From positions 118,615 to 182,614 of the forward strand of contig NVXE01000007.1 in NCBI GenBank assembly GCA_002746975.1: a stretch of 64,000 bases of DNA, in the 5' to 3' direction. This document shows positions 16,983 through 24,758 of this stretch, one piece after another (within the stretch, counting starts at the first letter, position 1; each line of letters begins with the position of its first letter). The translations under genes and the position numbers were made by a program. This DNA is from Bacteroidota bacterium. Its GTDB lineage: Bacteria > Bacteroidota > Bacteroidia > Flavobacteriales_D > Sanyastnellaceae. The notes under the pieces were generated by a model. That model was not told the origin of the DNA, ran no database searches, and saw only the letters and a program-made list of their open reading frames with translations.

Positions 16983-17807
16983 TCAGTCTTTTATCGAATT
17001 TTCATATTTCTTTACAGCATCTCTAACACTTCCTTCTAATAATAGAAGTTGCTTAGACTCAATTTCATTGAGACTAGTCGCCTCCATAACCATGTAGGTG
17101 CCTCGCTCTATAAGTTTATCGTTTGATAACTGCATGTCCACCATTTGGCTACCTTTTACATGGCCAAGTTGAATCATCGCGATAGTTGAAATCATGTTTA
17201 GAACAAGTTTCGTCGCTGTACCTGCTTTGAGTCTTGTAGAGCCAGTTACAAATTCTGGCCCAGTAATTACTTCAATAGGGTGTTCTGAAACTTCAGCAAG
17301 CTTGGATTCCGGATTACATGTTATGCAAGCTGTAAGTAATCCTTTTTTTCGAGCTTTATTTACTGCTCCGATTACATAAGGAGTTCTTCCACTAGCTGCA
17401 ATTCCAACGACTGAGTCTAAATCTGTTAAATCGAATTTAGATAGATCCTCCCATCCCATTTCATAGTCGTCTTCAGCTCCCTCCACAGATTTTCTAATTG
17501 CTCTATCTCCTCCTGCAATAATTCCCACAACCACACCTTGAGTCACTCCGAAAGTAGGAGGGCACTCGCTTGCATCTACTATTCCTAACCGACCACTAGT
17601 ACCTGCCCCCATATAAAATAGCCGTCCCCCTTTTTTCATCCGAGGCACAAGTTTATCTATAAAGGAGTGTATTGCAGTTTTAACTTTACCTACAGCTTCT
17701 ACAGCCTCTATATCTAACTCATGCATAGAAGAGGTAAGTTCTTCTACACTCATCTTATGTAACTCGGTAAACTTACCTACTCGCTCTGTCGGAGGTGGTT
17801 TCTTCAT
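16983..17807 (-). CDS. murQ: N-acetylmuramic acid 6-phosphate etherase
   Basis: 274 residues. The SIS-domain motif MGAGTSGRLGIVDASECPPTFG (66-87 in two blocks, GAGTSGRLGI and DASECPPTFG) carries the catalytic Glu82, and the later helix contains KAGTATKLVLNM. The enzyme cleaves the lactyl ether of MurNAc-6-phosphate to GlcNAc-6-phosphate and lactate during peptidoglycan recycling in the cytoplasm. Length is slightly below the ~300 of the E. coli enzyme. It has its own TAACTTTG element overlapping the end of aroE, so it can be expressed apart from the upstream genes. Confidence 0.93.
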   Translation of the reverse strand: MKKPPPTERVGKFTELHKMSVEELTSSMHELDIEAVEAVGKVKTAIHSFIDKLVPRMKKGGRLFYMGAGTSGRLGIVDASECPPTFGVTQGVVVGIIAGGDRAIRKSVEGAEDDYEMGWEDLSKFDLTDLDSVVGIAASGRTPYVIGAVNKARKKGLLTACITCNPESKLAEVSEHPIEVITGPEFVTGSTRLKAGTATKLVLNMISTIAMIQLGHVKGSQMVDMQLSNDKLIERGTYMVMEATSLNEIESKQLLLLEGSVRDAVKKYENSIKD

Positions 17808-17811
17808 ACTA

Positions 17812-17839
17812 CAAAGTTACAAACCATTTTCAATCCAAA
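17812..17839 (-). promoter_or_regulatory. murQ promoter inside the aroE end
   Basis: TAACTTTG (complement of 17812-17819) ends 4 nt before the murQ ATG (17805-17807); a TTTG (complement of 17836-17839) lies 16 nt further upstream. Spacing is shorter than 19, so strength is uncertain, but it predicts a leaderless murQ transcript. Confidence 0.55.
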
Positions 17840-18581
17840 TATCCCAAGATTTTTCCGCTTGTAGCCTTAGCATATCTAATCCATTCATTGCAACGGCACC
17901 TTGTTCACGAGCTTTTTTGACAAAGAGTGTAATCTCTGGATTATAAACTAGATCTACCATTAAATGATGTTTTCCGACACCATCCCATGGAATTTTAACA
18001 ACACCCTTACAATCGGGGGACATTCCTACTGGTGTACAATTGACAATTAAAAGGTTGTGTTTTAATGCTTCAGAAGTCAAATCAGAGTATGTGATTACTT
18101 TTTCAAATCCTGGTTTCACTTCTGAATTTCTGCTCACAAAAGTATACTCAATGCCTATTTTTTTCATAGCAAATCCCACTGCTTTTGCCGCTCCTCCAGT
18201 CCCTAAAATTAATGCTCTTTCGTGCCTTCCCTTCAGAAATGGTTGTATACTTCTGCTGAACCCCCAACTATCTGTATTATAACCGAACCATTTTCCGTCA
18301 AGCTTCATAATCGTGTTTACTGCTCCTATTTCTCTTGCATCATCGTTTAAGATATCCAGAAATGGTATGATACTTTCTTTGTGTGGTATCGTTACGTTAA
18401 GCGCGATTAATTTGGGATTGTTTTCACAGAGAAACTTAAAATCAGAAATGTCTTTAAGGTCGAAAGGTAAATACTCCAAATCATGTCTTCCCTCTTTAAT
18501 AAACTTCTCTTTAAAAAGTAATGGAGATTTAGAGTGCAAAACTGGATGACCTATAAGCCCCAGAAGTTTTGAAAAAGTCAT
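17817..18581 (-). CDS. aroE: Shikimate dehydrogenase
   Basis: 254 residues. N-terminal GLIGHPVLHSKSPLLF binds shikimate, VTIPHKESI carries the catalytic Lys, GAVNTI and GYNTDSWGF carry the substrate Asp, and ALILGTGGAAKAVGFAMK is the NADP-binding Rossmann loop. It reduces 3-dehydroshikimate in aromatic amino-acid synthesis. The length is a little under the E. coli enzyme. It overlaps the DUF368 gene upstream by 4 bases (coupled translation) and lies 9 bases before murQ. Confidence 0.95.
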   Translation of the reverse strand: MTFSKLLGLIGHPVLHSKSPLLFKEKFIKEGRHDLEYLPFDLKDISDFKFLCENNPKLIALNVTIPHKESIIPFLDILNDDAREIGAVNTIMKLDGKWFGYNTDSWGFSRSIQPFLKGRHERALILGTGGAAKAVGFAMKKIGIEYTFVSRNSEVKPGFEKVITYSDLTSEALKHNLLIVNCTPVGMSPDCKGVVKIPWDGVGKHHLMVDLVYNPEITLFVKKAREQGAVAMNGLDMLRLQAEKSWDIWIENGL

Positions 18582-19486
18582 TTGGTCTTAGCAAATAAAT
18601 TCAAGCCAGTTACTACTCCTACTCCCAACAAAACAAGTGCAATGATAATGATTACCTCAAAAACACTTCCCTCAGGTAAACCGTTTTCTAAAATCCATTC
18701 CTCCCTTCCATCTGAATGTGTGTAGAGTAACTCAAGTTTATTTTTCCATGGCCAAAGCACATGTAATGAACCCAGTAAGAATCCGGTTAATAGAGCTATT
18801 GTTTGGTGACGAAATCTATGTAGTACCTTAGAAATTATTCGACTAAAGGCTAACAGTCCTGTCACTGCCCCAATTCCGAAGGCAAAGATTCTAACGAAAT
18901 CTATATTTACTAAAGCAGCTATCACTGACGTGTAGGCTCCTAAAATCAGTAGTATGAAACTGCCACTTATCCCGGGTAATAGCATTGCACAAATAGCTAC
19001 TACCCCACTAAAGAAAAGGAAAAGCGGTTCGTCGGATTGTATTGCTGGTGGCAGGGTTGTAATGGCGATGGCAATAGCTATGCCTACCCCACCCCATAAA
19101 TAATCACTCTTGGCTAGAGGTTTAAGCTCTCGTGCAATTAACGGAGCAGAAGCAAGTACGAGGCCGAAAAACACGGCTCTCAATTCCGATGGATAATCCT
19201 CTTGAAGCCAATGAAGAGTACCTGACAGTGAAGCCACAGCTATGACAAGCCCTATTCCCAACACAAAAAGGAAGTTGAAATTATACTTCGTCCAAACTTT
19301 GACAGGACCGATTTTTAATAAATCTTTTAGTGTTTTAACCCCAAGTCCTGCAATAGTAGAAATTAATTCGTCATATATTCCAGTAATAAAAGCGATAGTT
19401 CCACCGCTTACTCCAGGAACTAGATCTGCTGCTCCCATTGCAAACCCTTTTGCAACAATACCTACCCATTCGCGGGTAGACCTCAT
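18578..19486 (-). CDS. DUF368 membrane protein, probable undecaprenyl-phosphate translocase
   Basis: 302 residues with about eight membrane helices. The N-terminal GFAMGAADLVPGVSGGTIAFITGIY and a second AICAMLLPGISGSFILLILGAY form the inverted-repeat PGxSGG signature of DUF368. This family has been identified as one of the recycling flippases of undecaprenyl phosphate (PopT), returning the lipid carrier to the cytoplasmic face after peptidoglycan or polysaccharide assembly; assignment here is by family. It overlaps the rhodanese gene by 4 bases and aroE by 4 bases. Confidence 0.88.
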   Translation of the reverse strand: MRSTREWVGIVAKGFAMGAADLVPGVSGGTIAFITGIYDELISTIAGLGVKTLKDLLKIGPVKVWTKYNFNFLFVLGIGLVIAVASLSGTLHWLQEDYPSELRAVFFGLVLASAPLIARELKPLAKSDYLWGGVGIAIAIAITTLPPAIQSDEPLFLFFSGVVAICAMLLPGISGSFILLILGAYTSVIAALVNIDFVRIFAFGIGAVTGLLAFSRIISKVLHRFRHQTIALLTGFLLGSLHVLWPWKNKLELLYTHSDGREEWILENGLPEGSVFEVIIIIALVLLGVGVVTGLNLFAKTK

Positions 19487-19800
19487 GCGACTTCAATATT
19501 TGGGTCTACCTCAGAAGCCCAAGCTATGATTCCTCCCCTTAAATCATAGACGTTTTCGTATCCAAGTTGAATTGTAAGATGATGAACTACAGCGGCTGAT
19601 CTAGCCCCAGACTTACAATGTACTACTACGGGAATATCTCTCCTAACAAGTTCAATTGACTCTAGAAGTTCATTCATAGGAATATGTATGCCTCCCATAT
19701 TACCGACTTCTACTTCCCATGATTCACGAACATCAATTAGCTGATGTACAATATTGTCTTTACGCCACTTGTTAAGTGTTTTTACCTCAATAATATTCAC
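19483..19800 (-). CDS. Single-domain rhodanese-like protein
   Basis: 105 residues, one rhodanese domain. The active-site loop is HCKSGARSA with Cys near position 60, the six-residue loop of sulfurtransferases; LIDVRESWEVEVGNMGG and VYDLRGGIIAW are the usual flanking motifs. It probably carries persulfide sulfur in the cytoplasm. It is positioned 2 bases after a phosphosulfolactate synthase homologue and overlaps DUF368. Confidence 0.9.
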   Translation of the reverse strand: MNIIEVKTLNKWRKDNIVHQLIDVRESWEVEVGNMGGIHIPMNELLESIELVRRDIPVVVHCKSGARSAAVVHHLTIQLGYENVYDLRGGIIAWASEVDPNIEVA

Positions 19801-19802
19801 GA

Positions 19803-20609
19803 CTATTCACTTTCAGGGTCAACTTCTTGTCTTAATCCGGTTGCTAGTTTTTCGGGTAAGTGGTCGAAAAAGGTATCCCCTCTTAATCCTAGTCTTAATG
19901 TTTCAAGCGGTATTACATCCCATGGCCCGATGTTTCCAAGGTTTACATTTGCTCCGAATTGTTGTATAAACCAAACCTGTTGTGGCTTCTTCGGTGCCTC
20001 CCATAAAATATCTTCAAGACTTACTTTAGTAAGAATTTTTCTAATAAGGGCGGTATGAGCTGAGCCGTTTGGCCTATAAATACCTACGTTACCACTTTCT
20101 CTAGCCTCAGCTATAACTTTCCAACTACCAGCTTCTAATTCTTGGCTCATCATCGAAGTCCATTTAGAGGGGCTTATTAGAATGCCTGCTTCCTTAGATC
20201 CGACTTCACTTAATACTTTATAGTTGGCAGAAAGTGTACGAATCATCTCACATTTGTCGTCTTCGTTAATTACCATAGATCCATCACTTACTTCAAGGCA
20301 TTCTATTCCCAAATCATCGATAAACCGTAGGTAGTCATCTACAGAATTTCTAATGTAAAAGGCTTCAAATAGGGTTCCACCACAATAAACATCAATGCCT
20401 GCATCTCTATAAAGTTTAACCTTTTCTTTGATGTTAGGAGTTATTAAAGATGTACCAAACCCAAGTTTTAAGAGGTCAGTTCTTTCGGAATTTATTTCAA
20501 TAAAATCCTCTGCTTGTCTTAAACTAAGACCTTTGTCCATTACCATATTTAAACCATTTTCTCTTGGTTTAGTAGTACGCTTAGGAAGGTGAGAAATTTT
20601 TGTATTCAT
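19803..20609 (-). CDS. Phosphosulfolactate synthase (ComA) family protein
   Basis: 268 residues, TIM-barrel family. Characteristic segments are KPRENGLNMVMDKGLS (residues 13-28), DLLKLGFGTSLI, DVYCGGTLFEAF, CLEVSDGSMVI and EAGILISPSKW. ComA adds sulfite to phosphoenolpyruvate, the first step of archaeal coenzyme M synthesis; homologues in bacteria and plants may do other chemistry. Bacteroidota make sulfonolipids (capnine type), so a role in a sulfonate precursor is possible but inferred. The next gene, 2 bases on, is a rhodanese; the preceding gene is a TPR protein 5 bases upstream. Confidence 0.82.
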   Translation of the reverse strand: MNTKISHLPKRTTKPRENGLNMVMDKGLSLRQAEDFIEINSERTDLLKLGFGTSLITPNIKEKVKLYRDAGIDVYCGGTLFEAFYIRNSVDDYLRFIDDLGIECLEVSDGSMVINEDDKCEMIRTLSANYKVLSEVGSKEAGILISPSKWTSMMSQELEAGSWKVIAEARESGNVGIYRPNGSAHTALIRKILTKVSLEDILWEAPKKPQQVWFIQQFGANVNLGNIGPWDVIPLETLRLGLRGDTFFDHLPEKLATGLRQEVDPESE

Positions 20610-20614
20610 TGTTT

Positions 20615-22027
20615 TCAGGGTTTAAGGCGGTTATATCTATCCGCAATCCTGTTGTCATTGAGCAAGTCGGGGAATGAGTTAAAAATTCTACTAGCACTGT
20701 CATAGTGGTTTAGTAGTAAGTGGTCTAGTAGGTCAAGAGCTCTGGCTTCTTCACCAGTCGCAAAAATACTTACAAATTCTTGATACCTCAAGTGGGTAGG
20801 TTCTGGAATGAAATCTAGTCCTTCTTTGAGTATTTCAAGCGCTGTTTCATGAGCGTCAAGTCTTTGTAAGTTGTCGACTCGACCTTCCCATGCTTCGGAA
20901 TTATTAGGTTCCTTATTAATAATAGCAGCGTATTGCTCCTCAGCATCTTGAGGTTTAGAATATTTTATTAACGCTGCAGCAAAAAGTAATCTGAAATCTG
21001 AATGATTTGGCTCTAACAAAACAGCTTGCTCAAAAAACCTTACGGCCATCGCGGCATCTGACTGAAGATCAGCGAGGACGCCAAGTCCTACATATGCGTC
21101 AGTGAAATCAGAATCTATGTCTAGCGACTTATTATAGTAGTTTTCAGCCTCTATATAGTCTTCCATTCTTTCATAACATTCACCCATACAGCAGTATATA
21201 TGTGGGGTTGCATTATCTATCTGTAAAGAGTCTCTATAGGTATCAATTGCGGCTGCAAAGTTTTCTAAAGTTATTAATGCTTCTGCTTTTTGGGTATAGG
21301 CTCTAGAATACTTGGGGTCTATGGCAATGGCAAAGTCATATGCATCAACAGCTTCCTTAAGTGATCCTAACCTGTGAAAGGAATTACCTAAGTTGTACCA
21401 CCCGTTAACACTATAAGGATTTTCGTCTATATACTTTTCGAAAAAACAAATAGCACTTTTAATGTCATTGACTTTATCATAGCAAAAGGCTAGCTCAAAG
21501 AGTGCTGATTCATTCGTCTCATCTAGAGCTAATGCTTTTTCAAGTATAGCAATAGCTGTTTTCCATTGGCCAAGGTTCTGATACTCTAAAGCTATGTCAA
21601 TTCTTATTTCTGATTTCAACTCTTTATCTGAAAGTTTTAGAGCTTGTTTGAAATACTTAATAGCATTGTTATGATCGAAGATATTACTGTAAATACTAGC
21701 TAAAGTCAGGTGAATTTCTTCGTTGTTAGGTTCAAAAGCAAGAAGATTATTAAGTCTAGGAATTGCTTTCATGTGGCTCCCACGACCAGCTAAAATTTGT
21801 GCTTCACGTAATTGAAGGTTCAGACTTTCAGGAAATAAAGTGCTTGCGTATTGTAAAACGTTAGATGCTTTTTCAATTACACCATCGCCTAAATATTTTT
21901 CAATAAGCAGTTCGAATTCCTCGACATCAAAATATCGATTCTCACCACTTTCAATCATACGCTCATAGCGTTTAATTAAGTCGTCAATTCCGCTTTCGCG
22001 ATGCATATGGTTTTCCTCTTCAAACAT
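20615..22027 (-). CDS. TPR-repeat protein
   Basis: About 470 residues, almost entirely tetratricopeptide repeats (roughly twelve units, for example GWYNLGNSFHRLGSLKEAVDAYDFAIAIDP split over WYNLGNSFHRLG and AVDAYDFAIAIDP). No signal peptide, so a cytoplasmic scaffold or regulator. The open frame extends to an ATG at 22108, but the extra 27 residues (MSFPLMLLKTLVFL...) do not look like the family, and both a GACCTTTG promoter-like element (minus strand, 22047-22054) and a hairpin fall in that stretch; MFEEENHM at 22027 is the better start. First gene of the operon running to 16394. Confidence 0.85.
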   Translation of the reverse strand: MFEEENHMHRESGIDDLIKRYERMIESGENRYFDVEEFELLIEKYLGDGVIEKASNVLQYASTLFPESLNLQLREAQILAGRGSHMKAIPRLNNLLAFEPNNEEIHLTLASIYSNIFDHNNAIKYFKQALKLSDKELKSEIRIDIALEYQNLGQWKTAIAILEKALALDETNESALFELAFCYDKVNDIKSAICFFEKYIDENPYSVNGWYNLGNSFHRLGSLKEAVDAYDFAIAIDPKYSRAYTQKAEALITLENFAAAIDTYRDSLQIDNATPHIYCCMGECYERMEDYIEAENYYNKSLDIDSDFTDAYVGLGVLADLQSDAAMAVRFFEQAVLLEPNHSDFRLLFAAALIKYSKPQDAEEQYAAIINKEPNNSEAWEGRVDNLQRLDAHETALEILKEGLDFIPEPTHLRYQEFVSIFATGEEARALDLLDHLLLNHYDSASRIFNSFPDLLNDNRIADRYNRLKP

Positions 22028-22046
22028 CCCTACCAAATCTAATGTC

Positions 22047-22054
22047 CAAAGGTC
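22047..22054 (-). promoter_or_regulatory. Possible -7 element of the TPR operon (GACCTTTG)
   Basis: GACCTTTG on the minus strand, one base off TAnnTTTG and identical to the element upstream of the U32 gene, lies 19 nt before the chosen ATG. No matching TTG is seen upstream. Confidence 0.4.
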
Positions 22055-22064
22055 TATAATCAGG

Positions 22065-22088
22065 GTTAAAAACACGAGGGTTTTTAAC
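22065..22088. repeat. Inverted repeat upstream of the TPR gene
   Basis: GTTAAAAAC (22065-22073) and GTTTTTAAC (22080-22088) form a perfect 9-bp stem with a 6-nt loop in the divergent gap between the TPR and phosphohexomutase genes. It could be an operator or an mRNA hairpin. Confidence 0.45.
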
Positions 22089-22152
22089 AACATTAAAGGA
22101 AAACTCAACGAATAGTGTATAAAGAGTATGCATATAGATAGTTAGTGATGCT

Positions 22153-22160
22153 TTACTTTG
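22153..22160 (+). promoter_or_regulatory. Possible -7 element of the phosphohexomutase gene
   Basis: TTACTTTG, one base off TAnnTTTG, ends 5 nt before the ATG at 22166. This placement supports that ATG over the in-frame ATGs at 22145-22148. Confidence 0.4.
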
Positions 22161-22165
22161 TGGAT

Positions 22166-23551
22166 ATGCTAATAAAATCGATTTCAGGAATACGAGGAAC
22201 TATAGGTGGAGAAGCCGGAAATGGCCTTACGCCGCCAGATATAGTACGCTTCGCAACAGGTTACGGATTGTGGGTTTTGTCAAACATCGATGGCGATACA
22301 GATGAGAGACCATCTGTCGTAATAGGTCGAGATGCGAGAATATCTGGACCTATTGTAAGTAGTTTGGTAGCTGCTACATTAAATTCATTGGGGATTGATG
22401 TCATTGATTTAGGTTTGAGCACAACTCCGACAGTAGAGTTAGCTGTTCCGGAACTGAAGGCAAAGGGGGGGGTAATAATTACTGCATCTCATAATCCCAA
22501 GCAATGGAATGCACTAAAGTTGTTAGACCACAATGGAGAGTTCCTTTCTAAAGCAGAAGGAGAGAAGATGTTAGAATTGTCAGATTCGAATGCGCACTAT
22601 GCTGAGGTAGATTTTCTAGGAGTGACTAGGGCCGATAGTCGTTGGATAGACTGGCATGTTGCTCACGTTCTCGAATTAGATCTTGTTGATGCAGTAGCAA
22701 TTAGAAGAGCCAATTTGAGAGTTGCTGTAGATGCGGTTAATTCATCTGGAGGCATTGCAATACCTTTACTACTAGAAGCTCTAGGTGTTGATGTGGTGAA
22801 AGTACACTGTGAACCAACAGGAGACTTTGCTCACAATCCTGAGCCTTTGCCTAAGAATCTTACCGATTTAATGAATGTGGTAGTTGATAATAACTGTGAC
22901 CTAGGCATTAGCGTTGATCCAGATGTAGATAGACTGTGTTTTGTAAGTGAAGACGGTACGTTTTTCGGAGAAGAATACACTCTAGTAGCTGTAGCAGACT
23001 ATGTTTTATCTAAAACTCCTGGAAATACCGTTAGCAATCTTAGTTCTACTCGAGCTCTGAGCGATATAACAAGAAAACATGGTGGCGTGTACACAGCCTC
23101 AGCAGTTGGAGAGGTGAATGTTGTTGAGACTATTAGATCCACATCTGCAATTATTGGAGGTGAGGGGAATGGGGGGGTTATATATCCTACGTCTCATTCA
23201 GGTCGTGACGCATTAGTAGGAGTGGGGTTGTTTTTGACTCATTTGGTGGAGTCTAAGTTGAAATGTAGCGACCTTAGAGATACCTATCCTAGTTATGTAA
23301 TTCAAAAGGACAAATTAGACCTTCCTGAATTTGGTGTGGAAGAAGCCCTAAAAAAATTAGTAGAAAACCATCCTGAAGCTAAAGTTAATACTATTGATGG
23401 TGTGAAATTTGATTTAGAGGAGGGGTGGGTGCATCTAAGAAGGAGTAATACAGAACCTATAATTCGTGTATATGCCGAATCTAGCAGTTCAGAGGCTTCA
23501 AAATTACTGGCTGACAGGTTTAAATTAGAATTACAGCATCTTCTAGATTAA
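22166..23551 (+). CDS. glmM: Phosphoglucosamine mutase / phosphohexomutase
   Basis: 461 residues from the ATG at 22166, where the typical N-terminus LIKSISGIRGTIGG begins; ATGs at 22145 and 22148 would add seven atypical residues. Phosphoserine motif TASHNPKQWN (Ser108), metal loop DPDVDRLCF (about 246-254), sugar loop GEGNGGVIYP, and phosphate loop RRSNTEPIIRVYAE are intact. GlmM interconverts glucosamine 6- and 1-phosphate for UDP-GlcNAc synthesis; phosphomannomutases look alike, but the phosphoglucosamine assignment is favoured by GEGNGG. Divergent from the TPR operon. Confidence 0.85.
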   Translation: MLIKSISGIRGTIGGEAGNGLTPPDIVRFATGYGLWVLSNIDGDTDERPSVVIGRDARISGPIVSSLVAATLNSLGIDVIDLGLSTTPTVELAVPELKAKGGVIITASHNPKQWNALKLLDHNGEFLSKAEGEKMLELSDSNAHYAEVDFLGVTRADSRWIDWHVAHVLELDLVDAVAIRRANLRVAVDAVNSSGGIAIPLLLEALGVDVVKVHCEPTGDFAHNPEPLPKNLTDLMNVVVDNNCDLGISVDPDVDRLCFVSEDGTFFGEEYTLVAVADYVLSKTPGNTVSNLSSTRALSDITRKHGGVYTASAVGEVNVVETIRSTSAIIGGEGNGGVIYPTSHSGRDALVGVGLFLTHLVESKLKCSDLRDTYPSYVIQKDKLDLPEFGVEEALKKLVENHPEAKVNTIDGVKFDLEEGWVHLRRSNTEPIIRVYAESSSSEASKLLADRFKLELQHLLD

Positions 23552-23579
23552 ACATTTACAAAAAAGTGCAGTTAAAGAT

Positions 23580-23587
23580 TACATTTG
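23580..23587 (+). promoter_or_regulatory. -7 element of the cysteine desulfurase gene (TACATTTG)
   Basis: TACATTTG matches TAnnTTTG exactly; the GTG start at 23613 lies 25 nt downstream. Upstream TTTAC is at a reasonable distance, but no TTG at 19 nt. Confidence 0.6.
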
Positions 23588-23612
23588 CAAACTGAATTAG
23601 AATGCTCAATAC

Positions 23613-24758
23613 GTGAAATCTATTTATCTCGATAATGCTGCTACGACACAGTTAGCTCCAGAAGTCTCTGAGGCTATGATTCCTGTGCTTTGTGAAGTGT
23701 TTGGAAATCCATCTTCAACTCATTCTTTAGGTAGAAAGGCGAAAGCACTCATAGAAACAAGTAGAAGAGATATAGCAAAACTGCTAGGATGTGAACCCAG
23801 ATCTATCACATTTACGTCAGGAGGTACTGAAGCTGATAATTTAGCATTGAGAGCTGCGGTTAAAGATTTGGGTTGCAGGAGGATTGTTACATCTGCCGCA
23901 GAACACAGCGCTGTTATTGCTAGCTCCGAGAAAATGTCTGATTTATACGGGGTAGAAGTGGTTCATGTTGCACATCACTCAGATGGTACAGTCGATTGTG
24001 AAAATTTACGATCTATTTTGGCCACAGGCCCACTAACCCTTGTAAGTTTAATGCATGCGAATAATGAGGTAGGCGTGATTCAGCCTCTAGATCAAATTTC
24101 CAAGGCTTGCAAAGAAGTTGGGGCTTATTTTCACAGTGATACAGTCCAAACAATGGCACACTATCACTTCCAATTAGACGCTCTTCAGATTGACTTCCTC
24201 ACATGTTCAGCTCATAAGTTCCATGGTCCAAAGGGAACCGGTTTTTTATATACTCACCCTCGAAATAAGATTAAAAGCCAAATTGTTGGAGGCGGACAAG
24301 AACGAGGGTTGAGAAGCGGAACAGAAAACCTTCACGGCATAGTAGGTTTGGGAGCTGCTCTTAAGCTTGCATATGAAGGACTGGAAAATCATTCAACTCA
24401 TATTCGTTCTATTAAAAAACGTATGGTTGAGGGACTTAGAAAAATCGATAAGGGTATAACATTTAATGCAGATAGTGACAAAGAAAGTCGACTTTACACT
24501 GTGTTAAGTGTGAAATTCCCACCCCACCCTAATAACGGAATGGCTTTATTCTTACTTGACTTAGAAGGAGTTGCTTGCTCAGGTGGAAGTGCTTGTTCAA
24601 GTGGAGCTACTACGGGTTCACATGTATTAAATGCCCTAGGTTATCACGATACAGAAAGAGCTAGCCTTAGATTTTCGTTTTCAAGATATACTACCGTGGA
24701 AGAAATTGACTATGCTTTAGGAGCTATAGCTAGAGTTTTCGCGCCAGTTGATGTGTAA
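23613..24758 (+). CDS. Cysteine desulfurase (NifS/IscS group)
   Basis: 381 residues starting at GTG with the family N-terminus KSIYLDNAATTQLAPEV. PLP lysine is Lys202 in SAHKFHGPKG; the His stacked on PLP is in AEHSAV (98); the active Cys is Cys328 in GGSACSSGATTGSHVL, the mobile-loop form of group I enzymes. It produces a persulfide for Fe-S clusters and thiolated tRNA. Not placed beside iscU or sufBCD, so the general supplier role is inferred. The stop is followed at once by the ATG of the GH3 gene (no spacer). Confidence 0.93.
   Translation: MKSIYLDNAATTQLAPEVSEAMIPVLCEVFGNPSSTHSLGRKAKALIETSRRDIAKLLGCEPRSITFTSGGTEADNLALRAAVKDLGCRRIVTSAAEHSAVIASSEKMSDLYGVEVVHVAHHSDGTVDCENLRSILATGPLTLVSLMHANNEVGVIQPLDQISKACKEVGAYFHSDTVQTMAHYHFQLDALQIDFLTCSAHKFHGPKGTGFLYTHPRNKIKSQIVGGGQERGLRSGTENLHGIVGLGAALKLAYEGLENHSTHIRSIKKRMVEGLRKIDKGITFNADSDKESRLYTVLSVKFPPHPNNGMALFLLDLEGVACSGGSACSSGATTGSHVLNALGYHDTERASLRFSFSRYTTVEEIDYALGAIARVFAPVDV

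Noticed and set aside
22028-22108. Hydrophobic N-terminal extension of the TPR protein, possible membrane anchor
   Set aside because: The residues come from a stretch with a hairpin and a promoter-like element; MFEEENHM is a better start.
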